Origin: a virus
Length of the DNA: 40,684 bases
Virus record (IMG/VR): IMGVR_UViG_3300044695_005206
Location: 1-40,684 of that record
Reading direction: 5' to 3' (one strand)
Shown here: positions 29,967-38,637 of the stretch, one piece after another
How the letters are laid out: each line of letters begins with the position of its first letter
Position numbering within the stretch: the stretch's first letter is position 1
Made by a program: the position numbers and the translations under genes
The notes under the pieces: model-generated
What the model saw: only the letters and a program-made list of their open reading frames with translations
Database searches by the model: none
Told to the model about the DNA's origin: nothing

Positions 29967-30197
29967 ATGAGCGGCATCCTGTACGACCAGTCCTCCGGCA
30001 TCGGCACTGCCGGCCGAGCTCGCGCCCGCCGCGACCAGGTCATCGGCATGTCGCACTCCGTCGTCCGCGAGACCGACGACGAGCTCGCCGTTCGCAGGTG
30101 GTTCTCGACCGAGGTCTCCGTCTGGCGCAGGCTCGGAAGCCGCAAGGATGACCTCTGGGAGCTTGTGACCGGAGAAACAGACAGGGGCGGCCCGTAA
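29967..30197 (+). CDS. Possible small protein (76 aa)
   Basis: The chain (ELAVRRWFSTEVSVWRRLGS, DDLWELVTGE) looks protein-like. A GAGG lies about 12 bases before the ATG. Family unknown. The interval before it (29848-29966) shows nothing. Confidence 0.45.
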   Translation: MSGILYDQSSGIGTAGRARARRDQVIGMSHSVVRETDDELAVRRWFSTEVSVWRRLGSRKDDLWELVTGETDRGGP

Positions 30198-30216
30198 CCT
30201 GCACGGCACCGCCCCT
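30183..30216 (+). terminator. Weak hairpin after the 29967-30197 gene
   Basis: An 8-bp stem (AGGGGCGG/CCGCCCCT) with an 18-base loop, overlapping the stop; no T-run. Confidence 0.3.
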
Positions 30217-30363
30217 CACGCCAAAACACCACCTCATGGGGCGTCGAACCGTCGGCCACGCGCTTGCGCCCGTGTCCAGCCCGAGATGGGCCGGTCCGCT
30301 CCTTAGAGTCGGTCGCGCTCACCTATCGCGACCCCGCACCCCGGCGCTAGGGGATCCGGTCCC

Positions 30364-30582
30364 ATGACCTACAAAAAGCCCGACCCGTCCGCCGCCGTCA
30401 CCGTCGTCTGCTACCCCACCGGCGGCGCCTCCCTCGCCTGCGCCGACGGCCACGTCTGGTGCGGGTCGACCCGGCTCAAGGGCTGGCAGTCGGGCGACGG
30501 CGTCGAGGACCACGCGCTCTACTTTCCGACCGTCGCCCGCGCCCTCCAGTTCGCCCGAGGCAACGGCTGGGTGGGAGAGTAG
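30364..30582 (+). CDS. Small hypothetical protein (72 aa)
   Basis: Two Cys residues flank a short strand (LACADGHVWCGST), and the end is a helix (ARALQFARGNGWVG). The ATG has AGGGGAT upstream. Family unknown. Confidence 0.5.
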   Translation: MTYKKPDPSAAVTVVCYPTGGASLACADGHVWCGSTRLKGWQSGDGVEDHALYFPTVARALQFARGNGWVGE

Positions 30583-30665
30583 CTGCCGGGAACACGGGTG
30601 TCGGTCGCGTCGCCGACAGGGTTTTCGCTCAAGCTGGGCGCGGCCGAAAACGATTCGACCAAGAA

Positions 30666-30731
30666 CGAAGGACACATCGAGGGACACTTCTTCTTGATCG
30701 AGGGACACCCCGAGGGATAGGGTGTCCTTCG
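30666..30731. repeat. Array of CGARGGACAC repeats upstream of the terminase block
   Basis: Four direct copies start at 30666, 30678, 30699 and 30711 (the last degenerate), with spacings 12, 21, 12. An inverted copy, GTGTCCTTCG at 30722-30731, is the exact reverse complement of the first. They end at the start codon of the small-terminase candidate. Confidence 0.75.
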
Positions 30732-31649
30732 ATGTCCGAACGCTTCATCGACAAGGCGACCTACCTACGGCTCGTCGAGGCGTTCCGAACGCACGGCACC
30801 AACTGGCGGCGCGTCTCCATCGAGGCGGACGTCAGCCGGAACACCGCCAAGCGGGCCTACAACGCCGGCTGGCTCGACCGTTGGGAATGGGCACGACCCA
30901 TCGCCTCGGTGCTCGCCGACGGGTCCGAGGAAGTCCGCGCCGCGCTGACCGCGACCGTCCAGGCCGAGCTCGAGGCCGAACGACGCGCCCGACCGAAGGC
31001 TCGTAACAAGGTCGCCGAGCGCCGAGCCGCCGAACGGCAAGCCGCCCTCGCCGACGCCGAGGCCCGCCGACAGGCCGACACGGTCGCCGAGGTCCAGCGC
31101 GCCGAGTCCGAGGCCGACGAGCTCCGCCGTCGCATTGCCGAGCAGGCGCTTCGGGAACGGGAGGAAGCCGCCCGAGCCCGAGCGGCCAAAGAGGCGGCCG
31201 AGGAGGCCGAGCGCGAGAAGGCCCGCCAACAGGCGCTCGAGGCCCGCACGCAGGAGGCTCAGCTCGTCCGTCTGGCTCGAGGCGCCGCCATCGGTACCCT
31301 CGGCGGGACGATGAGGCTCATGCCGGGCCTCGCTAAGCTGGCCGACCAATTGAGGGCCGCCATCGACGCCGGCCAGATTCCCATCGACAAGGCCGCCTCG
31401 ACCATCGGGCAGATCAGTCGCACGGTGAAGGACGCGACCCTCGCCGCACAGGTGGTTATCGAGCTCGAGCGCCTGCACGTCGGCGCCCCGCAAGCGATCA
31501 TCGGCGTCGTGCAGCATGAGATCAGCGTCGACGAGGCGGTGTCCGCCGTCCAAGAGGCCGAGGCCGCAGTCCAGCGCGCCCGGCAACTCGGGCTCGTCGC
31601 AGAGCAACAGAACGCCCTCGGGGCGCGAACGAAGGTGGCAGAGGCATGA
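30732..31649 (+). CDS. Small terminase subunit candidate with long coiled coil (305 aa)
   Basis: An N-terminal HTH-like segment (THGTNWRRVSIEADVSRNTA, about residues 20-39) would bind DNA. A long Ala/Glu/Arg-rich coiled coil follows (residues about 75-185), then a C-terminal helical domain (MPGLAKLADQLRAAIDAG). DNA-binding HTH plus oligomerising coiled coil in front of a large terminase fits a TerS role, but the length is more than usual. The start lacks a clear ribosome site and lies in the repeat array, so autoregulation is possible. Confidence 0.6.
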   Translation: MSERFIDKATYLRLVEAFRTHGTNWRRVSIEADVSRNTAKRAYNAGWLDRWEWARPIASVLADGSEEVRAALTATVQAELEAERRARPKARNKVAERRAAERQAALADAEARRQADTVAEVQRAESEADELRRRIAEQALREREEAARARAAKEAAEEAEREKARQQALEARTQEAQLVRLARGAAIGTLGGTMRLMPGLAKLADQLRAAIDAGQIPIDKAASTIGQISRTVKDATLAAQVVIELERLHVGAPQAIIGVVQHEISVDEAVSAVQEAEAAVQRARQLGLVAEQQNALGARTKVAEA

Positions 31650-31927
31650 GCGACGTCGTCCGCGAGCAGTCCGCGCCCGTCGAGAGCGATCATCCTGCCG
31701 TCTGGCTGCTCGTCCTCGCTGACATGGCCGCCCGCGACGCCGACGGCCGCCGCAAGTACGGCGTGCCGCTGCAGCCGTTCAACGGCCGCGACCCGCTGGT
31801 GGACGCCTATCAGGAGAGCCTCGACCAGTCCGTATACCTGCGCTCCGCCATCTTCGAGCGGGCGGCGCTGCTGGCTCGCGTCGCGGAGCTCGAGGCCGAG
31901 GTCGCTCGGTTCAAGGGGAACGCATGA
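31646..31927 (+). CDS. dATP/dGTP diphosphohydrolase N-domain-like protein (93 aa)
   Basis: The block RKYGVPLQPFNGRDPLVDAY followed by QESLDQSVYLRSAI matches the small helical domain seen in phage proteins annotated as dATP/dGTP diphosphohydrolase N-terminal (MazG-like fold). The helical EAYQE-type acidic residues could bind a metal. It would tune the dNTP pool, though only this domain is present and activity is not shown. ATG overlapping the upstream stop. Confidence 0.6.
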   Translation: MSDVVREQSAPVESDHPAVWLLVLADMAARDADGRRKYGVPLQPFNGRDPLVDAYQESLDQSVYLRSAIFERAALLARVAELEAEVARFKGNA

Positions 31928-32250
31928 GAAAGCCCGACCACGTCCAGGTCGTCGTCCGCAAGCACCCGCGAGGGCGGACCACCAACGTCGAGTGCTCGCT
32001 CTGCGGTACGTCGCAGCCGCTCGTCGTCCCCGGTCGGCGCGTCCCGTCCGAGGCCAACATCAACCGGATCATCCACCTCTTCGGCGCCCTGCACGACCAG
32101 ACCTGCCGCGACCGAGTGGAGGGGCTCGTCGCCGCGCTCAAGGCCGAGGCGGCGCAGGCCGAGGCGCCGGCCGAGGCAGCAAAGGTCGAAACCACCTTCT
32201 ACCGGCACGTCAGCGACACCGCGCCGACCGACCCCGAGGTGCAGCCGTGA
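31924..32250 (+). CDS. Small protein with CSLCG motif (108 aa)
   Basis: N-terminal CSLCGTSQPLVV is a possible zinc site, completed by a later Cys (HDQTCRDR). The C-terminus is Ala/Glu-rich. Coupled by ATGA. Function unknown. Confidence 0.55.
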   Translation: MRKPDHVQVVVRKHPRGRTTNVECSLCGTSQPLVVPGRRVPSEANINRIIHLFGALHDQTCRDRVEGLVAALKAEAAQAEAPAEAAKVETTFYRHVSDTAPTDPEVQP

Positions 32251-32615
32251 CCGCCACCGAGACTGACGCCAAGCGGCAATCCGCTTTCATTCGCACCATA
32301 CTGAAAAAGGACTGTCTGCCGAGTCACTGCGGCGCTTGCGGTCGGTGCGCGTGGGTCGTCGAGGAGGTCTACTGCATCGAGCGGCTCGATGGCCCCAAGT
32401 CGAGGGTCGTCGAAGGCATTCTCGGGTTCCCGTTTGGGTCGAACAGCTTCTTCCCTGTCCTTCCTGTCTGGTGCGGCAAGTGCGGGAACACGCACCTGTT
32501 TAACGCCATCGTGCTCGGGATCGTCGACCGTGACGGGAAGGTCTGCGTCAACCTCGACGAGACCATGCCGTCGGGATGGGTCGAAGAGACCAAGACAACC
32601 GAGGTGCAGCCGTGA
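32247..32615 (+). CDS. Zinc-ribbon protein (122 aa)
   Basis: Cys pairs at HCGACGRC near residue 28 and WCGKCGNTHLF near residue 78 frame a possible zinc ribbon. GTG start (GTGA overlap). The end TTEVQP is similar to the end of the upstream protein (PEVQP). Confidence 0.55.
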   Translation: MTATETDAKRQSAFIRTILKKDCLPSHCGACGRCAWVVEEVYCIERLDGPKSRVVEGILGFPFGSNSFFPVLPVWCGKCGNTHLFNAIVLGIVDRDGKVCVNLDETMPSGWVEETKTTEVQP

Positions 32616-32800
32616 CGCCCGAGGAGCTCATCACGCTCGACTGCTGCGAGCGTGCCGAGGACACCGGCCTCGTGACCTTCAACGAGGACAGCGTCCGTTG
32701 GGAGATCGTCCGACTGCAGCCCGACGGGTCGACCGTCGCCACCGGCATTGACCGCTGCCCATGGTGCGGCAAATGGCTGCGCCACCTCATCGCCGGATGA
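32612..32800 (+). CDS. Small protein with CPWCG motif (62 aa)
   Basis: Starts LITLDCCERAEDTG and ends RCPWCGKWLRHLIAG, so two Cys pairs could form one zinc site. GTG start, and the stop overlaps the terminase start by ATGA. Confidence 0.55.
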   Translation: MTPEELITLDCCERAEDTGLVTFNEDSVRWEIVRLQPDGSTVATGIDRCPWCGKWLRHLIAG

Positions 32801-34974
32801 CCAACCCGTCCGTCTACGACCGCGAGACGGCCGAGCGCCTCGCGATGGTCGAGCTCCGCCGCGCCGGGCAGCGGGCGAGGCAGGCGCACTACGCGCTGGC
32901 AGCGGCCGACCCGCTCTCGTTCGCCGAGATGGTCCTGCGCGACACGGCGACCGGCGAGAAGATCAAGCTGTCGGGCGAGCAGATTCGGTGGCACCTCGCC
33001 GCCGAGCGCAGCCGTCGCACGGTCCTTTGGGCGCACGACCAGTCGGGCCGGTCGCTCTGGGCGGTGTCCCGCATCCTGCACACCCTCGGGAAAAACAGGA
33101 ACGCGCGCATCGTCATCGTCGGTCGCACCCTGCCGGCGGCTCGGACGGTCCTCGGGCTCGTCGCCCGCTACCTCGACTCGTCGCCCGAGCTGCGGCATGT
33201 CTTCCCCGACCTGCGCCTCGATGGCGAGCCGAAGGCCCGCAGCCTCGCCGTCGCCGGCCGAGTCCACCGCGACCCGTCGGTGCAGGCCGTCGGGACCGGC
33301 CTCGGCCTCGTGTCCCGCGCCCCCATCGACCTGCTCGTCATCGACGACGCCCTCGCCGACGAGCACGTCCGCACGCCCGGCGCGCGCCAGCTCATTCGCG
33401 ACTGGTTTGAGGCGGTCCTTTTTGCATCCGTCTCGCCCTTCGGGCAGGTCGTCGCCCTCGGGACGCCGCTGCACCCCGAGGACGCCGTCTCCCGCCTCGC
33501 CTCGCAGCCTGACGTGCAGGTCGTCCGCTCGCCGGTCGTCGACGCCGCCGGCGTCCCGACGTGGCCCGAGAAGTGGTCCGTCGAGCGCGTCGAGCGGCGC
33601 AAGAAGGACATGGACGAACAAGCGTGGCAACGCCGGATGCTCGTCGCGCCCATCCTCTCGGCCGACATGCGGACCGCCGCCGAGCCGCTCAACTCGTTCA
33701 TCGAGCGCGTATCGGGCGGCTCGCTCATCGCCCCGCGTCACCTCGCGCCCCTCGTCGCCCTCCTCGAGCGCGCCCGACACGAGCCGGTCCGAGCCGTCGT
33801 CTCCGCCCCGCCGCAGCACGGCAAGTCCGAGACGATCATGCACGCGCTCGCGTGGCACCTCGCCCAAGACCCGACGCGAACGCACGCATACGTCACCTAC
33901 GCGGGCAACTTCGCGACCGACCAGAGCCGGCGCATCCGGTCAATCACCGACTCGGCCGGCGTCGAGATGTCCGACCAGGCGGCGCTCCGTCGCTGGCGCA
34001 CCGCTCGAGGCGGCGGGCTCATCGCCGAAGGCGTCTCGGGCCAACTCACGGGTAAGAGCGTCGACGGCATTTTCGTGATCGACGACCCCTACAAGGACCG
34101 CGTCGAGGCCGAGAGCGCGTTGAAACGCGAACGGGTATGGCAGTTCTTTACCGACGTCGCGAAGACGCGTTTGAACCCGGCGGCCTCCGTCATCGTCGTC
34201 CATACCCGCTGGCACGAGGACGACCTCGCCGGTCGACTCGCCAAGCAGGGCTGGGAGCGGGTCAACCTGCAGGCCGTCTCGCCCGAGGGCGCCCCGCTCT
34301 GGCCCGAGCGGTACACGCCCGCGTGGCTCAAGGAGCAGCGCGAGGCGCTCGGCGAATACTCGTGGGCCTCCCTCTATATGGGCGAGCCACGCCCGCGAGG
34401 CGGCGCCGTCTTCCGCGACGTCCGCCTGTACGACCCGCAGACGACCGTGGTCCGCTCGCACGTCTGGCGTGTGGCCATCGGCGTCGACCTTGCGTACACC
34501 GCTCGCGCCAAGGCCGACTACTCGACCGCCGTCGTCCTCGCCGCCGACGGGCAAGGCGTCTGCTACGTCCTCGACGTCATCCGGGCGCAGGTCGAGGCGC
34601 CCGCCTTTGCCTACCAGCTCGCGCAGCTCAAGCAGCGGTACGCCGCCCCGATCCTCTGGTACGCCGCCGGCACCGAGCAGGGCGTGGCGCAGTTCATCCG
34701 CAACCAAGGCGTGCCGCTCGAGGTGCAGGCACCGAAGGGCGACAAGTTCGTGAGGTCGATGCCGGTCGCCGCCGCGTGGAACGCCTCACGAATCTCGGTC
34801 CCGATGAACGCCGCATGGAGCAACGCCTTCGTGGAGGAGGTGCTCGCCTTTACCGGCGTCGGCGACCTGCACGACGATCAGGTGGACGCCCTCGCCGCCG
34901 CCTACGACCAGCTGTTCCCGCAAGTCGCGACCCCGGTCGCGCAAGTCCTCAACCTCGACCTCCGACGCCGATGA
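32797..34974 (+). CDS. Large terminase with two tandem ATPase modules (725 aa)
   Basis: Two terminase ATPase modules occur in one chain. The first (residues about 37-284) has AHDQSGRSLW at the Walker A position, LLVIDD at Walker B and LGTPLHPEDA at the coupling motif; Gly-Arg replaces the usual Gly-Lys. The second (about 330-530) has APPQHGKSET (Walker A 337-346), IFVIDDPYKD (Walker B) and VVHTRWHEDDLAG (coupling). The nuclease follows: IGVDLAYTARAKADYS with Asp564, then LHDDQVDAL. So the second half is a normal TerL and the first an apparently defective duplicate. Starts by ATGA overlap. Confidence 0.85.
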   Translation: MTNPSVYDRETAERLAMVELRRAGQRARQAHYALAAADPLSFAEMVLRDTATGEKIKLSGEQIRWHLAAERSRRTVLWAHDQSGRSLWAVSRILHTLGKNRNARIVIVGRTLPAARTVLGLVARYLDSSPELRHVFPDLRLDGEPKARSLAVAGRVHRDPSVQAVGTGLGLVSRAPIDLLVIDDALADEHVRTPGARQLIRDWFEAVLFASVSPFGQVVALGTPLHPEDAVSRLASQPDVQVVRSPVVDAAGVPTWPEKWSVERVERRKKDMDEQAWQRRMLVAPILSADMRTAAEPLNSFIERVSGGSLIAPRHLAPLVALLERARHEPVRAVVSAPPQHGKSETIMHALAWHLAQDPTRTHAYVTYAGNFATDQSRRIRSITDSAGVEMSDQAALRRWRTARGGGLIAEGVSGQLTGKSVDGIFVIDDPYKDRVEAESALKRERVWQFFTDVAKTRLNPAASVIVVHTRWHEDDLAGRLAKQGWERVNLQAVSPEGAPLWPERYTPAWLKEQREALGEYSWASLYMGEPRPRGGAVFRDVRLYDPQTTVVRSHVWRVAIGVDLAYTARAKADYSTAVVLAADGQGVCYVLDVIRAQVEAPAFAYQLAQLKQRYAAPILWYAAGTEQGVAQFIRNQGVPLEVQAPKGDKFVRSMPVAAAWNASRISVPMNAAWSNAFVEEVLAFTGVGDLHDDQVDALAAAYDQLFPQVATPVAQVLNLDLRRR

Positions 34975-35201
34975 CAAAGAACAAGACGAAGCCAAAAGCC
35001 AAACGCATCCACACCGACGAGGCGCTGCCCGTCTGGGCGCTCGACTCCGGCCACGACGGCCTCCTCGAAATCTACGCGGTGAACGGCCGCCTCGAACTGC
35101 GCTGTGACCTGACCTTCGTCAACGACGACTCCGACGACGAGGACGGCCTCGCCCGGCTCAAGGAAGAGGCGGCGGGCTACGCCGAGGGGAATCGGGAATG
35201 A
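34971..35201 (+). CDS. Small acidic protein (76 aa)
   Basis: A basic start (MTKNKTKPKAKR) is followed by a strand-rich acidic part (LLEIYAVNGRLELRCDLTFV). ATGA overlap with the terminase stop. Function unknown. Confidence 0.5.
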   Translation: MTKNKTKPKAKRIHTDEALPVWALDSGHDGLLEIYAVNGRLELRCDLTFVNDDSDDEDGLARLKEEAAGYAEGNRE

Positions 35202-36079
35202 GCGCAGCCGACGAGATCAAGGCTCGCCTCGCCGGTCGCCGCGTCGTCGCCAGCGTCAGCGGCGGCAAGGACTCGGCCGCCATGTCGCTCTACCTGACCG
35301 AGCTCGGCATCGAGCACGACCGAGTCTTCTGCGACACCGGCTGGGAGCACGACCTGACCTACGAGTACCTGCGCGGGCCGCTCGTCGAGAAGCTCGGGCC
35401 GATCACTTGGCTGGAGCCCAAGCGGAAGATGGAAGAGCTGATTCTTCACAAGGGCATGTTCCCGAGCCGGCAGCGCCGCTGGTGTACGCAGGAACTCAAG
35501 GTCCGTCCTTTGGCGCGACACTTCAAGGCCCGGATGGACGAGGGTGACGACATCGTCAACGCGGTCGGGATTCGCGCGGCCGAGTCCGAGTCGCGGTCCA
35601 AGATGCCCGAATGGGAGTGGCAGGACGGTTTTGACTGCGAGGTCTGGCGACCGCTCCTGCGGTGGTCCGAGCAGGACGTCATCGACATTCATCACAGGCA
35701 CGGGCTTCGACCGAACCCGCTCTACCTGCGCGGGGCGCAGCGCGTGGGCTGCTGGCCGTGCATCTACGCCCGCAAGGACGAGATCAAGTTGATTGCCGAC
35801 ACTGACCCTGACCGCATCGTCCGTCTGCGAGTGCTTGAAGGACAGGTGGCTGAGAAGGCGCACGCCCGAGCCGCCGAGAAAGGCGAGACGCTCAAGAACG
35901 ACCCCGCGTGGTTCCAGGCGAAGAACGGGGGCACTGGCGACTGCTGGCCCATCGACAAGGCCGTCGAGTGGTCGAGGACGGCCCGAGGCGGAAAGCAGTT
36001 TGAACTGTTCGCCGCCGACTCTCGGGATGCGGGATGCATGAGGTGGGGACTCTGTGAGACGAATGGGAGGTCTGAATGA
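35198..36079 (+). CDS. PAPS-reductase/DndC-like PP-loop protein (293 aa)
   Basis: The PP-loop SVSGGKDSAAMS lies at residues 19-30, as in CysH and DndC proteins that bind ATP-type nucleotides. Four Cys (WCTQELK, GCWPC, CMRWGLC) may hold an iron-sulfur cluster. In phages, such proteins may affect sulfur use or DNA modification; here a role in DNA modification is suggested only by the methyltransferases nearby. Overlaps the upstream stop by ATGA. Confidence 0.75.
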   Translation: MSAADEIKARLAGRRVVASVSGGKDSAAMSLYLTELGIEHDRVFCDTGWEHDLTYEYLRGPLVEKLGPITWLEPKRKMEELILHKGMFPSRQRRWCTQELKVRPLARHFKARMDEGDDIVNAVGIRAAESESRSKMPEWEWQDGFDCEVWRPLLRWSEQDVIDIHHRHGLRPNPLYLRGAQRVGCWPCIYARKDEIKLIADTDPDRIVRLRVLEGQVAEKAHARAAEKGETLKNDPAWFQAKNGGTGDCWPIDKAVEWSRTARGGKQFELFAADSRDAGCMRWGLCETNGRSE

Positions 36080-36291
36080 CGTTCAAGCCGGGCGACAAGG
36101 TACGCTGCACCTCGCACTACAGCGGCGAGGACCACGAGCACGACTACGAGATCCTCGACATCGGCGAGGTCAACCCGAGACGACCGGACCTCGGCCGGCC
36201 GTGGACCGTGCGGCAGCTCGACTCGGGCGAGGTCTTCGGGATGGCGCACCTCGAGTCGAAGAACCCGCGACTGCTTGGGGGCAAGGAATGA
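36076..36291 (+). CDS. Small SH3/KOW-like protein (71 aa)
   Basis: The start FKPGDKVRCTSHYSG, then DYEILDIGEV, looks like a small beta-barrel of the KOW or SH3 type. ATGA overlap. Function unknown. Confidence 0.5.
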   Translation: MTFKPGDKVRCTSHYSGEDHEHDYEILDIGEVNPRRPDLGRPWTVRQLDSGEVFGMAHLESKNPRLLGGKE

Positions 36292-36473
36292 GCGCCCGCA
36301 TCTGGGACCGGCGGAGGCTGGCTCGACGTCGCGCCCGCATCGGAGCCCTCGCTAGCGAGCTCGCGACCGCGCCAACGCCCGAGCGCGAGCGGGAAATCGA
36401 CCGGCGCCTCGGCCGAGTCTATGCCCGCGTCTTCCATCCGCCGCGCCGCGTCCGCGTCTGGCTGGCGTCGTGA
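36288..36473 (+). CDS. Small Arg-rich protein (61 aa)
   Basis: Starts MSARIWDRRRLARRRARI, nearly the same as the start of the protein at 36673-36846. Basic helical chain, possibly nucleic-acid-binding. Confidence 0.5.
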   Translation: MSARIWDRRRLARRRARIGALASELATAPTPEREREIDRRLGRVYARVFHPPRRVRVWLAS

Positions 36474-36676
36474 GCGCCGACCCGAACGCCTGTGACGGCG
36501 CGACCTGCGCCGAGGCGCCGGCCATCGTCATCCACCGCGAGGCTTTCGACGGCAAGCACCAGACGGACGACGGCCCGTGCAACTGCCGGCCGACGGTCTA
36601 CTGTTCGGGCTGCGGCGGTCGCAAGCCGTCGACGACGCCGACACGCAACTCCCGAACGTGGTGGGTGACCGAATGA
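36470..36676 (+). CDS. Small Cys-rich protein (68 aa)
   Basis: Cys residues in DACDGATC-like spacing (NACDGATC, PCNCRP, CSGCGG) may bind zinc. GTG start, GTGA overlap. Function unknown. Confidence 0.5.
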   Translation: MSADPNACDGATCAEAPAIVIHREAFDGKHQTDDGPCNCRPTVYCSGCGGRKPSTTPTRNSRTWWVTE

Positions 36677-36846
36677 GCGCGAGAGCATGGGGCCGCCGTC
36701 GCCTCGCCCGCTGGCAGCAGGCCGTCGTCGTCGCCCGCTTCTGGGCCGAGTTCGGCGACCAGCACGAGCGCGACGAGGCGGCACGAATAATCCGACGGCT
36801 CGTCACCAGAGCGCGGCGCTACGGCGTCGACCTCGTTGTGGACTAG
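36673..36846 (+). CDS. Small Arg-rich protein, paralog of 36288-36473 (57 aa)
   Basis: Starts MSARAWGRRRLARWQQAV. The rest is helical (AARIIRRLVTRARRYGVD). The upstream stop overlaps this start by 4 bases (ATGA). Confidence 0.5.
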   Translation: MSARAWGRRRLARWQQAVVVARFWAEFGDQHERDEAARIIRRLVTRARRYGVDLVVD

Positions 36847-36867
36847 GGACCGACGCGGAGCGTGTGA

Positions 36868-38637
36868 ATGTCGAGCGGCACACTGGTGGACTGGACGGCC
36901 ACGCAAACCGTCTTCGGAGCTGCGATAGGCGGGGGCGCGATTCCCGATCAGTCGGACATCATGGGGCGCATCAAGCGCCTCGGCATGTCGCCGCGCCAGG
37001 TCGAGCTGAACCATCTGTGGAGCATCTATAGATCCGCTCAGTATGAGACCTGCTCGTCCGAGTGGGACGGGTCGCAGAAGATCAGTCGCATCGACCGCGA
37101 GGCGATCAACTCGGGCGCCTACATCCCGCCGGGCTTCTACGACCTCGGCGCGATGCTGCCACTGCGGTTCCGCAAGCCGACCGCGCCCTACCCGCTCGCC
37201 CGCGTCATCGTCGACCGCTTCACGAGCCTGCTGTTCAGCGAGAAGCGCCACCCGCGCGTCAAGGTCGAGGACGACGACGCGACGGACGATTATGTCGGCG
37301 CGCTGCTCGAGGCGTCTCGCTTCTGGCCGACGTGGATGCAGGCGCGTGGCTTCGGCGGCGCGATGGGCTCGGTGGCCGTCGGCTTCTCCATCCTCGCCGG
37401 CAAGCCGCACCTCGAGATCTTCGACCCGCGATGGGCAACGCCGACCTTCGTCTCCCGCACCGGCAACGAGCTCAAGCGGATCGAGGTGCTCTACCAGTAC
37501 CCGCGCGAGATCTACGACGGCGAGACGGGCGTCTGGCGCGAGGTGCCGTTCTGGTATCGCCGCGTCATCGACGCCGAGCGGGACATCGTCTACCGCTCCA
37601 TCCCGGTCACCGACGAGGCGCCGGTCTGGCAGGTCGAGAACGAGGTCGTCCACGGGCTCGGCGAGGTTCCGGTCGTCTGGGTGCAGAACACCCCGAGCCA
37701 GGACGATGCCGACGGCGACAGCGACTATCACGGCGTCCTCGAGATGCTGCATGCCATCGACCAGCTTCTCGCCCAGGCGCAGATCGGCACCATCGCGAAC
37801 GCCGACCCGACGCTCGTCATCTCGACCGACGCCTCGCTCCCGCCCGATCTCGCGAAAGGCTCGCGCGCCCCGATCCAGCTCCCGTCCTCGGGCAAGGCTC
37901 AGTACCTCGAGCTGCAGGGCATCGGCGCGAAGGCCGCGACCGAGCTCGCCGACCTCTACCGCAAGCGCGTCCTTGAGGCGTGCCACTGCGTCCTCGACGA
38001 CGCCGCCAGCGACGGCAGCGCGAAGGTCCGCCGCACCGCGACCGAAATTGAGCGCAGCTACGCGGCGATGATCGCCCGCACCGACGTCCTGCGCGAGCAG
38101 TGGGCCGAGATGGGGCTCAAGCCGCTCCTGCGGAAGATGCTGCGAGCCATCCGACACGTCGAGCAGGGGCGCGTCGGCGAGGACGGCCGAGTCGTTCGCG
38201 GCGTCGTCGTCATACCGCCGCACATCGACCGCGACGCGAACGGGAAGATCGTCGGCAAGCGTCCCCGCGAGATCGGCGAGGGCGAGGTCATCGAGCTCGT
38301 CTGGCCGTCGTACTTCGAGCCGACCATCGACGACGCGGACACGGCCGTGAAGACCGCCGCCGCCGCGCTCGCCGGCCAGCTCGTCGACCAGGAGGCCGCC
38401 GTCGCGTACGTCGCGCCGTTCTTCCACGTCGGCGACCCGAAGGCGATGGCCGACCGCATCCGCAACGAGGCGGCCAAGCAGGCCGCGCTCGTCGCCGGCA
38501 TCGAGGCGGGTCTGCCCGCCGGCGAGGTCATCGACGGTCCCGGCGGCGCCTCGCCGTTCGCGGCCGAGGACGAGCCCGCTGAGGACGAGCAGCCGGTCGA
38601 GGGCGAGGACGTCGAGGAGGCGGAGGTCGAGGCGTGA
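36868..38637 (+). CDS. Portal protein (589 aa)
   Basis: A phage portal (SPP1 gp6/HK97-like size) with landmarks: N-terminal LWSIYRSAQYETCSSEWDG, the wing and stem region (YLELQGIGAKAATELADLYRKRVLEACHCVLDDA) and a C-terminal helical barrel. The end is Glu/Asp-rich (EDEPAEDEQPVEGED). It forms the DNA entry channel of the capsid and binds the terminase. ATG with GGAG upstream. Confidence 0.8.
   Translation: MSSGTLVDWTATQTVFGAAIGGGAIPDQSDIMGRIKRLGMSPRQVELNHLWSIYRSAQYETCSSEWDGSQKISRIDREAINSGAYIPPGFYDLGAMLPLRFRKPTAPYPLARVIVDRFTSLLFSEKRHPRVKVEDDDATDDYVGALLEASRFWPTWMQARGFGGAMGSVAVGFSILAGKPHLEIFDPRWATPTFVSRTGNELKRIEVLYQYPREIYDGETGVWREVPFWYRRVIDAERDIVYRSIPVTDEAPVWQVENEVVHGLGEVPVVWVQNTPSQDDADGDSDYHGVLEMLHAIDQLLAQAQIGTIANADPTLVISTDASLPPDLAKGSRAPIQLPSSGKAQYLELQGIGAKAATELADLYRKRVLEACHCVLDDAASDGSAKVRRTATEIERSYAAMIARTDVLREQWAEMGLKPLLRKMLRAIRHVEQGRVGEDGRVVRGVVVIPPHIDRDANGKIVGKRPREIGEGEVIELVWPSYFEPTIDDADTAVKTAAAALAGQLVDQEAAVAYVAPFFHVGDPKAMADRIRNEAAKQAALVAGIEAGLPAGEVIDGPGGASPFAAEDEPAEDEQPVEGEDVEEAEVEA

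Noticed and set aside
30198-30363. tRNA gene on the minus strand (GGTTCGA-like box)
   Set aside because: The T-stem around the box does not pair and no acceptor stem or D-arm could be found.
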